A DNA stretch of 64,000 nt from Tillus elongatus (GCA_964006375.1 OZ023265.1:158457618-158521617), one strand, 5' to 3'. Shown: positions 37,925-51,515, counted from the stretch's first letter. Program-made: numbers and translations. Notes: generated by a model not told the origin, from the letters alone.

Positions 37925-38240
37925 AGATTTTTTCCACGAAAAGTCGCTACCATACGCACTTGCGGCGTCCAGACTTTTAGCGAATTTTTATTAAGAAAAA
38001 TTCGATAATAGAGAGGTCACGCTGAAAAGCTTTTGAAAAAATTTCTTCAGATGAGCGCAATTTTGGGTCACTAGAACCCAAAACCAAGATCCGTTAAGAT
38101 TCTTATGTGTACTAAATAGATTTCAATCAAACTTGGCAAAAATCTTGTTTGGGCAAAAACCGAGGTCGAGTTCGTTAATCAGCCTTTATGCTCAAGTTTT
38201 TCATGTAGAAAATCGGGGAAAACTTTTTGAAAACGCTATA
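37925..38240 (+). mobile_element. TAcore right end followed by a TAcore left end
   Basis: 37925-37976 is a right end (CTACCATACGCACTTGCGGC). From 37977 a new left end begins (AGCGAATTTTTATTAAG and its inverse), with GAGAGGTCACGCTG and a left block lacking any (TA)n. The right block decays after about 38240. The direct abutment suggests tandem or site-preferred insertion. Confidence 0.55.
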
Positions 38241-38939
38241 TTTGTGTATCAGAGTAACTGGAATGAGACTTTACATGTGGCTAGAAATAGTGCAAATAAA
38301 CATATATTGTGAACTTTAAATAATTTGGTCCACAATATTTAAAGTTTTTTTTTTCAAACTGAAAATAAAATCCCAAAAACATGCATTGAAACGACTTTGT
38401 GGTTAAAGTCGAATGCCTGACAAACGGAGTAGTAAACTGCCACGCGTAGATTAATTCATACAACAGGTATATACCATACAGCAACGGTAACCAAACTAAA
38501 TATATAGCAGGCAGAAAACAATACCCGAACCAACAATTGTGAAATCTCGGCCGGAGTTATGGAAAATTACAGAGGACATTAAATTAAAAAGTTGCCAATT
38601 TATTGTTATTTAACTCGGCGATTCAATAAATAATTAAAATACACTATATTTGTAGCTTTATTAACGGCCTGCATAGAAATATTATGCTGTCGCATAATAA
38701 TGTAGCAGAAATTTAAACCAAATCAAGCCATGTCTCTATAAAAATGATTCTCAAATAGTTTATTTTATCTTTAAACTTAAACATAAGACGTCATATAAGA
38801 CCGAAACAGCCGTGGAATGTGTTTCAATGGTAATTCTACTACCTAATTTTCTGTAATTAATTAATTATGTATACTATGAATATAATATCCCGGGCATGAA
38901 GCAGATATAAAGTATAACGCAAATAAAACCTTTGTTGGC
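38241..38939. other. No gene seen
   Basis: AT-rich intronic DNA with no recognised family. Confidence 0.45.
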
Positions 38940-39015
38940 GTGAGCCCAGATAGCGTAGCGGGTACCGCGCTCGCATTCCACGCAGAAGGTTACGCGATCG
39001 AATCCAGCTGGATGA
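38940..39015 (+). mobile_element. tRNA-like sequence, probably SINE head
   Basis: Box A TAGCGTAGCGGG matches the polymerase III consensus exactly, and box B-like GATCGAATCC lies 45 bp downstream. Acceptor and T-stem pairing is poor (ACGCG against CAGCT), so it is not a good tRNA gene. A TTTTT at 39022 and an AT-rich body follow, fitting a tRNA-derived SINE. Confidence 0.55.
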
Positions 39016-39454
39016 ATGTATCTTTTTGTAATGTTTTATTTTCACATTTGGAGAAACAATAGTGCACAGATTTCATACGTTTTGAACAAGATCTCATTTT
39101 TGTTTAAAACGCCTAAATAACTTTGTCACCTTTGAGTCTGAAATTATAATTTTGTTATTGTTGTAACTGATAATGAAAGAACCGGTTTGGTTAGGTTGAT
39201 TAAACGAAAGCATACTGGCGATTAATAAGGAAAAATAACTGCTACGTTTATAATTTGGCAGATACTTTACTTTCCTAAATATGTATTAAGTTTCCTTCTG
39301 GAAATCTTCTGTATAACTTTAATACAATTTGTAATACAAGTTTCTTTTAAAGAGACTTACACTGTCCACAGATATAGCAAAATTTAGTTCTTTGCCTACA
39401 TAGAAAATTGAGTTTTGGGCATTTTTCTCAAAAGGAGTTAACACGCAAGATTTC
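39016..39454. other. No gene seen
   Basis: AT-rich; short words resemble TAcore right blocks (CTACATAGAAAATTGAGTTT at 39398). Confidence 0.4.
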
Positions 39455-39650
39455 TTTTATAATAGAGATATATCGATGGTAACACTTTCCAAAGAATTCT
39501 TAAAATGTGCGCGTACCGGGACCTCTAAGATCGATCTTCAAGGTCTATGTAAGTTTAAAGTATTAACTTTACTAATATGCCGTATAATAATACTGTACAA
39601 TTCTTATGAGAATTCACTACTATAACGCACTTGCTGCGTCCCAAAGTTTT
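39455..39650 (+). mobile_element. Short TAcore derivative without (TA)n
   Basis: Left block words (GAGATATATCGATGG, GGGACCTCTAAGA) are joined after about 130 bp to a full right end (CTATAACGCACTTGCTGCGT). The core and right block are deleted, leaving about 190 bp. Confidence 0.6.
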
Positions 39651-40700
39651 TAATGCTAGGCTAAGTACTTTTCAATATCTCCTTTTATTATCGAATTACT
39701 AATAGTCCTTGTGCTTTGTGATGTATTTTCAATAAAATATCTTTCTTAACAAATAATTAATTCGAATATGTTTCCATCGTACCAAAATAACATTAAACGT
39801 TTAGTTTTTGTTGGTTTTGAGTAAAGTATTTTTTCTAGCATTGCTTGCATCTGCTAATATTTATCGTAAATATTTAGTTGCAAGTGGAGACACACTAGAA
39901 TAATCTAGTAGAATCTAAAGGGGATCAAAATGATGTCGGAGATTTTCTTTGAAATATTTATAGAAACTTTGTAATATGTGTTTCAAAGCTTTTTTAAAGG
40001 AAACAGTTTTCATAAAACTTCTCAGTAAAAAGGAGGATTTAAATTGGAAGCTATGTCTAGAGCCCATAAATAACGCAACGGTTTTTCGTAACCCATTTGT
40101 CATTAGTAAAAACCGGATATTTCATCGTTAACACCAGTTATGCAGACTTGTTATTGAAATTGCTATTTGAGTATTCCCAGCACGAAATAGAGTTTTCAAG
40201 TAATTTGCATAGATATCTCACCTGCTAACTCGGTCAAGAACACTCCCCTTACCACGCAACGCTTCATTATGCTTGAAGTTAAGTTTTTTTAAATGTAAAA
40301 TTCATTTATGATTTGTTTTCCTAATTACATATACAGCTGGTAAAAACATTACTGACATACTTTCATTAAAAATGCTGCTGATACATTGTATCATATCATT
40401 ATGTCATATATTTACTGTACAATAGGCGTGGATGCAAAATTATAATGTTTTGTATCCTCCTACTATGTCGAAAAGCATAACTATTGGACAATTGATAGTC
40501 CCTTTATTAATGTTATTTTTAAAGGGGTAGACATTGATCCAATCCAATCCATAGCAGGTGGTAGTGGAATTTTCCTTTAAGTAATAGTAAAGGATTTTTT
40601 TCACGCCCGATGAGGTACCACTCCATACATCAAGGGGCCGGTGAAGTCCCAGCGGACGTTTCCGGTTCTGGTGTATGAGTCGGTTTCCCTTATAAGCAAA
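39651..40700. other. No recognised gene
   Basis: AT-rich until about 40600, then more GC-rich towards the LINE. Small ORFs without family features. Confidence 0.4.
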
Positions 40701-40701
40701 A

Positions 40702-42790
40702 ATGATGATGGCTCCTCCTTGTACAAAGGATCCCGGAGACAAAATACCCCTCCATTCGGATCTCCGGGAGAGGGGTGTACAGGGGGAGCCAACATCAAGA
40801 TTTAACATATCCTTTTCGAATATATGTGGCCTAAATTCTAACCTAAACTTCGTCCACCATTTCCTCCAGGCTAAGAGGCCCCAACTCCTCTTCCTCGCCG
40901 AAACTCAAATCAGTACCAAAACAGCCACTAATCACCTTAATTTCCCAGGGTATGAGCTCCTTACTTCCTTTAGATTGCATGGAGGCATGTGGGCATACGT
41001 CCGCAGCAATCTATCCTGCACCAGACTCCCCAATTTAGAGGCTCGAAGAAAAGACATACTATGGATAAAACTCTCTCTCTCTCTCTCTCAGGGCTGCAAC
41101 TAAATTCATCTGTTGCATTTACCGGTCACCTTCTGACAACAACTTTCTCCAGCTCTTTGACTACCTTTCTGAAAAAACCGACTATCTTATTTCTGAATAT
41201 CCTTCCTCCGAGGTTACTATTCTTGGTGACTTCAATGTCCATAATAAAGAATTGCTAGGATCTTCAAAAACCGATCCACAAGGAAGAGCAGCGGAGGCCT
41301 TTGCAGTCAGCAATTTTTTTAACCAGTATGGTTCAGCAACCTACTTACTTTCCTCGTATCACAACACACAGCTCAAATCCCTTGGAGCTCCTTCTTACTA
41401 CAAAACCTGAATGCTATAAGATATCAGTCACCGCCCCCTTGGTCGCTCAGACCACGGCACGGTCACTGCTTCCTGCGCAATGCAATCCGAGGTCACACAG
41501 TCATCATACCCACGTATCGTTTGGCACTACAACTCCGCAAACTGGGACGAAATGCGGGATTACTTTCGTTTGTTTCAGATATCTTACAATAAAGGCATAT
41601 TTCCTAGTAACTGGAAAACTGCTCGAGTACAACCCATTCCCAAGAAAGGATCCAAAGCGCTTCCTAGCAACTACATGCCTTTTCTCTCCTTTCAGTCGTA
41701 TCTAAAGTGATGGAAAAGTATATAAATACCGAATTACTGCAAATTCTTGAAAAACACAGTCTAATCCACGACAGGCAGTATGGATTCCGTCAGCGAAGAT
41801 CGACAGCCGACCTCCTTTCCTTTGTCACCCATTCTTGGAACAAATCTATGGAACTACACGGTGATTCCCAGATTGTCGCTCTAGACATATCCAAAGCATT
41901 CGACCAGGTCTGGCACGCAGCGCTGCTTAATAAAATTCCGGCCTATGGCCTACCACCAAAACTTTGTACCTGGACAGCAAATTTCCTCTCCAACAGGAGC
42001 ATTTCTGTTGTTGTGGATGGCCATTCCTCTGTACTGTATCCAATTAATGCAGGAGTTCCTCAAGGTTCAGCTCTAGCCCCTACTTTGTTTCTTCTCCACA
42101 TCAATGACCTCTCTAGCACATCGAACCCAGTTCACAGTTACGCGGACGACAGGACCCTCTACTCAAATATACAATATTCTAAGCCTGTCTCTTCAGCCCA
42201 ATTAGATGAGGATCGCAGACTCAGGTTTCCTCTTCCGGGCTCGCAAATACTTTTCACCAGCTAATCTCTATACCTTATATACTTCACAAATAAGGCCAAA
42301 CCTCGAATACTGCTCCCAGATCTGGAGTGCAGCTGCCGCTTCTACACTCGCTATCCTGGACTCCATTCAAAAGAGAGCTATACGTCTCATCGGTGACCCT
42401 ACCCTCACCCAAAGGCTGCCATCCCTTGCCCACCGACGTGCCGTTGGTGACCTATCTCTCTCTCTCTCTTTTATAGATATCTGCACGGGCACTGCTCAGA
42501 GGAGCTTTCCTCCATAGTTCCCCCACCTGCTGCCCCCAACAGATCTACCAGGGGAACAAAGCGTATGCACCCTTTTACTGTCCAGGTCACCATACATAGA
42601 ACATCTTGTTATGCCCGCTCTTTTGTCCCGAGGACTTCCAAGTTGTGGAATTCCTTGCCGGCACATGTTTTTCCTTCTCCTCCGAACCTCCAAACCTTCA
42701 AGTCCATAATTAACAAGTTGCCTCTTTCCTCCTTGTCAACACCCACGGTACGATAGCATTTAGGCTATAAGCCCTCGTGGTGTGTTGTTG
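40702..42790 (+). pseudogene. LINE (Jockey/CR1-type), endonuclease fused to RT by deletion
   Basis: Endonuclease start: NICGLNSNLNFVHHFLQAKR and LLFLAETQIS (40702-41103). Later GDFNVHNKELL (about 41230) and SDHGTV (about 41450), in shifting frames. At about 41560 WDEMRDYF jumps to RLFQISYNKGIFPSNWKTAR, so the end of the endonuclease and the start of the RT are deleted in frame. RT motifs follow: PIPKKGSK, RQYGFRQRRSTADLL, VALDISKAFDQVWH, INAGVPQGSALAPTLFLLHI and SYADDRTLYS (41707-42264). A second deletion after QLDEDRR leads to a C-terminus with RPNLEYCSQIW (ORF from 42206) and SFVPRTSKLWNSLPAHVFPS (to 42756). The 3' tail AAGCCCTCGTGG ends near 42785. Non-functional. Fragments of the same family are at 1-277 and 4808-5078. 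Confidence 0.85.
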
Positions 42791-43259
42791 AAATTAAAAA
42801 AAAGTATAAAATACACGAAATGTACAATACATTTTTTCACTAAATAAACAAACGGCAAAAAATAAATACTCGCAGGAGTCGAAACTCGTATGCGAGACAT
42901 GGAAAAAAAAACATGACAATACATCACAGTGTACAATTCTAAATTAGAAACAACAATGCAATAACGTAACACGCCAATACACAGAAGTCTTAGCTGTAAA
43001 ATACAAATATATACGGTATATAAAAAAAAATAAAAATAAAATCTAATCGCACAAAATATAAGTATATAAGTATAATTACAGGTCAAGTACGGGTCAAAAT
43101 CTTAAAATCTATAACATACACATATCAACAAAACAAAACAAGACAAACTGCCTATCAGATATAGCTCACACATGGGTGCCACATAGGTAGATATAAAGCC
43201 AAACAATTTTACAAACTATGACTAACTCAACAACAAGATCATTCACAAATTGTCTTGAT
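42791..43259 (-). other. Non-coding tail of the minus-strand LINE
   Basis: A/T-rich 3' region of the LINE at 43260-44577, running to a T-rich end next to the tail of the + strand LINE; the two LINEs meet tail to tail. Confidence 0.45.
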
Positions 43260-44577
43260 TAATTTAAGATAATTTTTTAAATTCTTTTTTAAATCTTGTT
43301 AAATTGACAGCATTAGCAAACTCAGATGGTATGGAATTATAAAATCGGGGTGCCGGATAATTAAAGCTTCTTTGGCCAACTGTCTTGGTAACGAAGGGAG
43401 TCCTAAACACCCTGTATCTGTTCCGTGTATCATAACTGTATTCTACCAGTGACATAGCTGACTTATTTTTAAACTATCTAACATTGACAATAAAGTAGGA
43501 CAACTGCTTTAGGTTCAATAATCCAGCTTCTTTGTAGAGAAGGTCAATTGAATACATATGGTGCTTGTTGAGAATAATTTTTAAAAGCCGCTTTTGTACT
43601 ATTTCTAGTTTTGTAAGATATATTCTTGCAACACCACCCCAGCCCCTAATTCCGTATGTTAGGTGGGTTTCCACCAGAGCTTGATACAATATTCTGAGGT
43701 GACCAGCATTCAAAATGTGACTCAGATATTTAAACATGTACAAACGCAGCTTTTGAACAACGTAATCAATATGTAAATCCCTTCTCAGATGCTTGTCAAT
43801 CAAAATCCCTAAGTATTTGACTTTTACACTAGGTAAAATTTTAATTCCGTTGCCGTCATCTTTAATTGTGATACTGGAAAAGCTTGGCGATACTGACCTG
43901 TTGTAAGAATATGACAGGTATGTAGTCTTGGAAAAGTTAATCGTGAATAGTTTACAATAGAAAAATTCTTTCAGGTCTCCTTCAACAGTTCTCTTCAGGT
44001 TTTCCCCATGAGTTACTTTTATAAAATATTTCAGTATCATCTGCACAGCTGATTATATTTCCACAGTTGTTTAAGTAAAACAGATCATTCATGAGAATTG
44101 TGAACAGAATCGGCCCTAATATTGTGCCCTGCCGTACACCATATTCCACATTTGTATACCCACTAATTTGGTCTCCTAGTTTTACGCTCTGATTTCTATC
44201 ATTTAAATAACACCCAAACAATTTTATTACATTACCACTCATTCCAATGTCCTCAAGCGCTTGTAACAACAACCTGTGACTTAAAGAGTCAAATGCTTTA
44301 GCCAGATCTATGAAAACACAAAGAGACGACGCACCGTCAGCCAAGGAAGCATAAGTATCAGCTGTAAGAAGTATAGCATCCTGAGTCGACTCTCTCTTTT
44401 TAAAGCCAAATTGCTTTTCTGAGATCAAGTTATATTTTTAAGTCAATTCACTGGCCTTATATTAATTATGGTCTCAAAAACTTTAGTGAAGCAAGTGATG
44501 AATGATATAGGTCTATAATTGCTCACCTCTAAATGATCTCCTGACTTATACACTGGTACAATTATCGACACCTTGAA
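43260..44577 (-). pseudogene. LINE reverse transcriptase (CR1/Jockey-like), frameshifted
   Basis: Minus strand from 44577: VSIIVPVYKSGDHLEVSNYR (RT block 1), a stop region, then EKQFGFKKRESTQDAILL (44428), FIDLAKAFDSLSHRLL, YGVRQGTILGPILFTILMND and SCADDTEIFY (catalytic ADD). A frameshift near 44010-44040 moves into the next ORF: VEGDLKEFFYCKLFTINFSK, KVKYLGILIDKHLRRDLHI, THLTYGIRGWGG. A further break near 43470 leads to VEYSYDTRNRYRVFRTPFVT and the C-terminus RFKKEFKKLS. The endonuclease is missing. 5'-truncated. Confidence 0.82.
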
Positions 44578-44705
44578 TTTTGTTTTTCATATGATTTTAA
44601 TTGTAATTCGTAGAATTCTCTGGGCTTTTTAACATAGTCATTATTAAGCGTTTCCAAATGTCGTTTAAGTTTATTCGGTTTCATGCTGTCTGCTGCCGTA
44701 AATTA
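44578..44705 (-). pseudogene. BED-finger fragment of a hAT/ZBED-type transposase
   Basis: The minus strand reads AADSMKPNKLKRHLETLNND then YVKKPREFYELQLKSYEKQN. The MKP.KLKRHLET..NDYV.KP.EF pattern is the second half of the BED zinc finger and the following helix of Buster/ZBED hAT transposases. It stops at the junction with the LINE RT and has no continuation. It differs from the finger of the hAT at 1989. Confidence 0.7.
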
Positions 44706-45323
44706 CAGTTAGGACGCAAATGACAACATACACATTTACAGTAGAAGGATCGACTCGACTGAGACTAGCTGGAACTAAACAAGATCCAGCATTTATACAG
44801 ATCACGCAGATGTTCTAGACTGTTCCAAACAAATCGGAACTTCTGGCCATGTGGGGGGCGACTAGAATTGTGACTGAAAATTAGGTCGCAAATACTAAAA
44901 GTTTCAGAAACCCTGAGTTATCTGATGGACTAGTGTCTGTCCTCTTATTATTTGCCATTTAATTCTAATTAATAAAGTAAGGCATTTAAAGTACTTATTC
45001 CTCAAATTTAATGGAAATATCCATGAATAATCTGCCTAAATGCCTTCCCTCCTCAATTAATTAATAAACCATTTTGAAGTCTCGATTGTAGCAATCAGAA
45101 CGTCATCAGTTTCAATATTACAGTGAAACCGGCTACTTGTTTCATTAAACTTTCAGTATTCTTTGTCTTTCAACAGCCCGCTAAATCTTTTTATTTACCA
45201 TAATTAATTCAGTAAAACAGAGATTAAAACAAATCCTCTAATGCGAATGGGTTTTATTTATACTACTTTCCTTGCACTGCAAGGATTTTGTAGAAACAAC
45301 TTTTAAGTGTTTTGTTGCCATGA
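44706..45323. other. No gene recognised
   Basis: Possible upstream part of the BED-type element; no ORF or repeat ends identified. Confidence 0.35.
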
Positions 45324-46212
45324 CATAAAATAAAAGTCTGGACTCAGCAAGTGCGTTATGGTAGCGAATTTTTTTTAAATGTTTTTAATAGCAAATGTCT
45401 TTTTTGATGAAAGCAGGCATCAAACTTGGTTGCCTATATAGTACAAACAATGTACCATATTTCATCGAAATAACTTTATTGTTTGAAAATATACAAAAAA
45501 AGTTTTAAAAGTCTGGAAGCAGCAAGTGTGTTATGGAAGTGAATTTCCATTAAAATGTTTTTAATACCAAATGCGAACAGGCATCAATCTGATTATCGGT
45601 ATAGCCTATGTAGTAGAAACAATGTACTATATTTTATCAAAATTACTTATGGTTTGAAAATAGACAAGAATTTTCCGAAAATAAGCTTAAATGTTGGTTT
45701 CCTAACCAACAAAGGTTACGCTAATAGCAAATTGCGTTATTTAAATTTGAAGGATTTAATGAAAATTCGGGTTGGTGACTGCTACGTCATGGGGATTTTC
45801 CTTCCCCCTCGCGTGCATGCAACCACACTCGTTTCATAAACCACAAGAAAAATGTCTTGTTCATACCTGTCAAGGAAGTTACGGCACCAGGGGGAATTGG
45901 GGTGCTGTGCGGGGTAGGCAGGGTTTCAGGGGATATAGCTTGAATATGTGGAAAAGACAGCTTTCAATCCCGTTTCATTGGCATTTTCTGCTCATATTTC
46001 CTTTTTACTACCTACCCCGCCCAGCACCCCTACTCACTCCTGGTCACGTAACTTCCTTGGAGGGTGTGAACAAGAAATTTTTCTTGGAGATTGGTTTATC
46101 CAGGTGGGGGCTAGGCAGGTTTCTGAAAACAGTTTTTTTAAGAGCGTTCGGGAGCTAATCTGCAAATTTACCAAAAATTCTCTACCAAAACGGGCTTACT
46201 GCGTCCAAATTT
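45324..46212 (-). mobile_element. Two tandem twinR/TAcore right-end copies, the second interrupted
   Basis: Copy 1 (45324-45511) starts CTGGACTCAGCAAGTGCGTT and is truncated. Copy 2 starts at 45512 (CTGGAAGCAGCAAGTGTGTT), runs through the twinR interior to GAAAATTC at 45768, is interrupted by the foldback 45769-46170, and resumes with AAATTCTCTACCAAAACGGG to 46205. The second copy is therefore a twinR element. Confidence 0.65.
45769..46170. mobile_element. Foldback element inserted in a twinR right end
   Basis: CTTGTTCATACCTGTCAAGG, GGAAGTTACG.CACCAGG and GGGGTGCTGTGCGGGGTAGG on the left are mirrored by CCTACCCCGCCCAGCACCCC, CCTGGTCACGTAACTTCC and GGTGTGAACAAG on the right. Arms are about 75-100 bp, much more GC-rich than the surroundings. 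No coding sequence. Confidence 0.7.
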
Positions 46213-46338
46213 TGTTCTTACAAACGTATGATATTTCGGTAAAAAATGCAAAAATGCGTTAACGAATTTGTTCTACGAAAATTAGCTAAGAATTATAGAC
46301 CGTTAAACCATAAACTTCACTAAACCTACAGCGAAATA
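46213..46338. other. Short spacer
   Basis: No recognised feature. Confidence 0.3.
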
Positions 46339-46519
46339 CTATATAATGACAATACAGGACACTCCGGCTGATTTCGTGTTTCAAAAATATCAGCGCCCCT
46401 AGCAGATATTACTGATGTAACGTCGTTCGAGAACGTTTAACACTAGCAATTGCTGGTGTTTAACTGTGTATAATTAAGTTTAAGCTGTGTTTTTTACAAT
46501 AAATGTTAGTGGTTGGGTG

Positions 46520-46603
46520 TGTGCAATCTATAATTGTTCGAATTATAACGTGCTAAATCTATCAAAGACATTTCATAGGTTTCCAACGGATGGCGAAACG
46601 TGA
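46520..46603 (+). pseudogene. THAP zinc-finger N-terminus
   Basis: The frame reads CAIYNCSNYNVLNLSKTFHR then FPTDGET and a stop. C....C followed by a spacer and FHRFPTD is the start of a THAP domain; the downstream C..H half is absent. There is no ATG in this frame close by. Likely the remains of a transposase first exon. Confidence 0.65.
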
Positions 46604-47462
46604 ATATGATTTGAAGCAGAAGACAAATTCAGAATCACTTTTATGCCAATATGTACAGTTCGCAGAAGATAATTTATTGTGTAATATTTACCATCATGTA
46701 CCTATTTATAGATACACTTCGTAAACGGATGGTTGAAATGCTTCAATCATAACTTGTCTTCCAGTGCATCAGAAAAAAAAAAGAAATATGAAGGCAAAAA
46801 AAGTTTTCAATTAATAATAAATGGTATAAGAAAACTGTTTTTTATGTTCTTTTGTGTCCTTTTTTATTTCAGTATGGCATAAATTGTCACATTTTTATAC
46901 ATTTACAATTATTTTACTTGGTAAAGGCTTTTAATTATCTTCCCAAGACAAGTTTTCAAAGAGACAAGTAGAAATAGCAGATTCAGCCCTATAATAGATT
47001 TATTCACGGAAGTAAGTAGTCTTACCTTTCATCTGCAGAATTTCTTAATTATGTACTAAATATATCAGTTACATATTTTAAAATATTAGATTAATAAGAC
47101 AGTTTTCATGTAGAGATATAGCAAATTGAGTACTGTGCTACCATTTATACCTAGAACAATTATTTATAGGTAAGTACAGATTGTAACTTAATATCCTTAG
47201 AAACAGCTTTCAGTATATTCCTATATCTACCCTTGAAATAGTAGTTTAACGACGGTTTCAAGGTAGTACTTTAAATTATGATTAAATAAGATTATGGGTA
47301 AGAGAAATTTGCAGAATTATTCATGCTGAATTCATTTAGGTTTCAAGCTGATTGTTGATACAAATTATATTTATAACTACATAATCAGAAAATTTTCACT
47401 GTTTTGTCATGTACAAGCTTTTATATTCATCTATAATAAACCAATTGTCTAAATTAATAATA

Positions 47463-47699
47463 CATACAGACTTGGAGACTACTTCTCTGGCTTTACTGTT
47501 GGTTTTTGTAGGTGAAGGACGTAGCCAGCGCGTGAGCTAACTGGAGCAAGTGGCCCTTCGAATTCTGGATGTTCTAGGATGTTCTTCAATGCTTCTGTTC
47601 GAAGGGCCACTTGCTCCAGTTAGCTCACGCACTGGCTACGTCCTTCACCTACAAAAACCAACAGTGAAGTCAGAGAAGTAGTCTCCAAGTCGGTATGTA
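47463..47699. repeat. Large near-perfect hairpin (arms about 100 bp)
   Basis: Left arm 47463-47563 and right arm 47602-47699 are inverted copies with only a few mismatches. For example AGGTGAAGGACGTAGCCAGC is mirrored by CTGGCTACGTCCTTCACCT, and GAGCAAGTGGCCCTTCGAA by TTCGAAGGGCCACTTGCTC. The loop is about 38 bases. It is GC-richer than its surroundings, and the arm identity suggests recent origin or selection. Confidence 0.9.
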
Positions 47700-47880
47700 G
47701 TATGGACAAGTTTCACCAAGTAAGGGCAACAACAATCAATAAATTAATAATATACAGGTAAATATACAATTGAAATTACCCGCTCAATTGTCAGTACTTC
47801 ACGTGAGGTGGCGCTGGTGTACTTGTCACAAATATCACCAATGCTAAAGCATAGGAGTGTCCCGTATTGTCATTATATAT

Positions 47881-48109
47881 TATTTGAATACAGTATAACC
47901 TCAGACTAAGGAAAGAAGGACGGAGTTCATTAAATGAGGTAGTAATGTTATTATTATGAAAATCATAATAAAGCTGAGAGTCGCATGACGTGTAAAACGT
48001 TACAACTTTGTATTAAAATTCAATATATTTCGATTTCTATTGAAACCATCTTCATGGAGTAAATACTGCAACTTAATCAAAGTCTTACAATCCATATTAA
48101 TGAAGAGAA
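47881..48109. other. Spacer, nothing recognised
   Basis: AT-rich, no ORF or repeat terminus. Confidence 0.35.
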
Positions 48110-48456
48110 AAAATTTCGTAACTCAGCAAGTGGGTTATGGTAGCGAATTTTCATAAATGGTCAAATTGGCATAACTCAATTTTCTATAAACCTAGAAAGT
48201 TGAGTTTTGGTACGTGGTAAGGTATTTACGAGGACAATATACCAACAAAATATCATTAAAATGGCTTTGGTAGTTTCTCAGATACAATTTTTTTTGATTT
48301 TTTTTTGTGGAAAATTAATTATTTTTTTTTTAGAAAAACTTGTCCGATTGGGCTGGAGAAGGAACTCATCCAAGCCATTAATAGAGGAAAGATTCTTTTC
48401 GAGCTTCATCAATCAAATCTGTTACTAACTCTTTGACTCGTGTGGATACTTATATA

Positions 48457-50912
<2,456 letters not shown>

Positions 50913-51042
50913 AATTCAAACGGACCTTGGTTTTAAGTTCTAGGGGCCCAAATTCGCGCTTATTTGAAAAATTATTTGCAAAGTCATAACATCGATATCT
51001 CCCTATTAGCGACTCCTTTTTAATCAAAATTCGCCAATAATG

Positions 51043-51351
51043 CGAAAGCATATGCTGCAATCGGAGATTTTAACGATGTTTTAATTGTGTTGACCTTAAC
51101 TGTAGAGAATTTTATGTTAGTGATATTAGCTCTGACCGTTTTTTTTTTCGATCAATTATTAGTTTTTGCTTCCACCTAAGATTAGTAATGTTTTGTGAAC
51201 TTTTTACTGAGATAGCTTTTACGCTCACTTGAAGAATTTTATTGAAATTTTAAAAGTGGCGATCTCCTCATTAGTGAATTATTACTGCTTACAGATTTCA
51301 CGGTAGACGCATGTATGTTATATAAAAAAGGCCTTTTTGATTTTGTTTCAG
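51043..51351. other. Intron end before host exon
   Basis: AT-rich, with a TAcore-like scrap (CGATCTCCTCATTAGTGAAT at 51260). Ends with the acceptor TTTTGTTTCAG at 51351. Confidence 0.5.
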
Positions 51352-51515
51352 GAACACCACCGATCACAGAGGGAGCAGTGGGAGATACGGCAATTAGATA
51401 ACGATCTACTGCAGCAGAGACAATCAGAGAGGGAACGCGAACGGGAAAAGAAGGAGTTGGCTGAACAGAGGCTCCTGCTGGCCGACGAGCAGGATGATTC
51501 TAGTTTGCAATCAAT
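51352..51515 (+). CDS. Host gene exon: coiled-coil-like Q/R/E-rich segment
   Basis: Acceptor TTTTGTTTCAG and donor GTAAGT flank 164 bases. In phase 0 they read EHHRSQREQWEIRQLDNDLL then REREREKKELAEQRLLLADE and DDSSLQS. Heptad-like leucine spacing in a highly charged context predicts a coiled coil. The frame joins QLDYDAAIK of the upstream exon. Composition is clearly different from the surrounding transposons (balanced GC, G/A-rich). The gene is not recognised; cytoskeletal scaffold or Rho-regulator coiled coils are possible but this is speculation. Confidence 0.7.

Larger units (their letters stand above)
46339..47880 (+). mobile_element. Non-autonomous THAP-type DNA transposon
   Basis: Terminal inverted repeats of about 27 bp: TATATAATGACAATACAGGA then CACTCC on the left, and the inverse GGAGTGTCCCGTATTGTC then ATTATATA on the right. 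One mismatch is visible. Inside is a THAP-domain exon near the left end and a large hairpin near the right end; the rest is AT-rich and non-coding. THAP fingers occur in P- and Kolobok-type transposases, so I infer a deleted copy of such an element. A direct target duplication is not evident. Confidence 0.6.

Noticed and set aside
38940..39015. Functional tRNA gene
   Set aside because: The acceptor and T-stems do not pair; kept only as a SINE-like head.
40989..41258. Overlapping ORFs in the LINE as separate genes
   Set aside because: They are frame shadows or post-frameshift pieces of the same endonuclease region.
46339..47880. P-element 8-bp target duplication at the THAP element ends
   Set aside because: TATATAAT and ATTATATA flanking the ends are inverted, not direct, repeats, so they belong to the termini.
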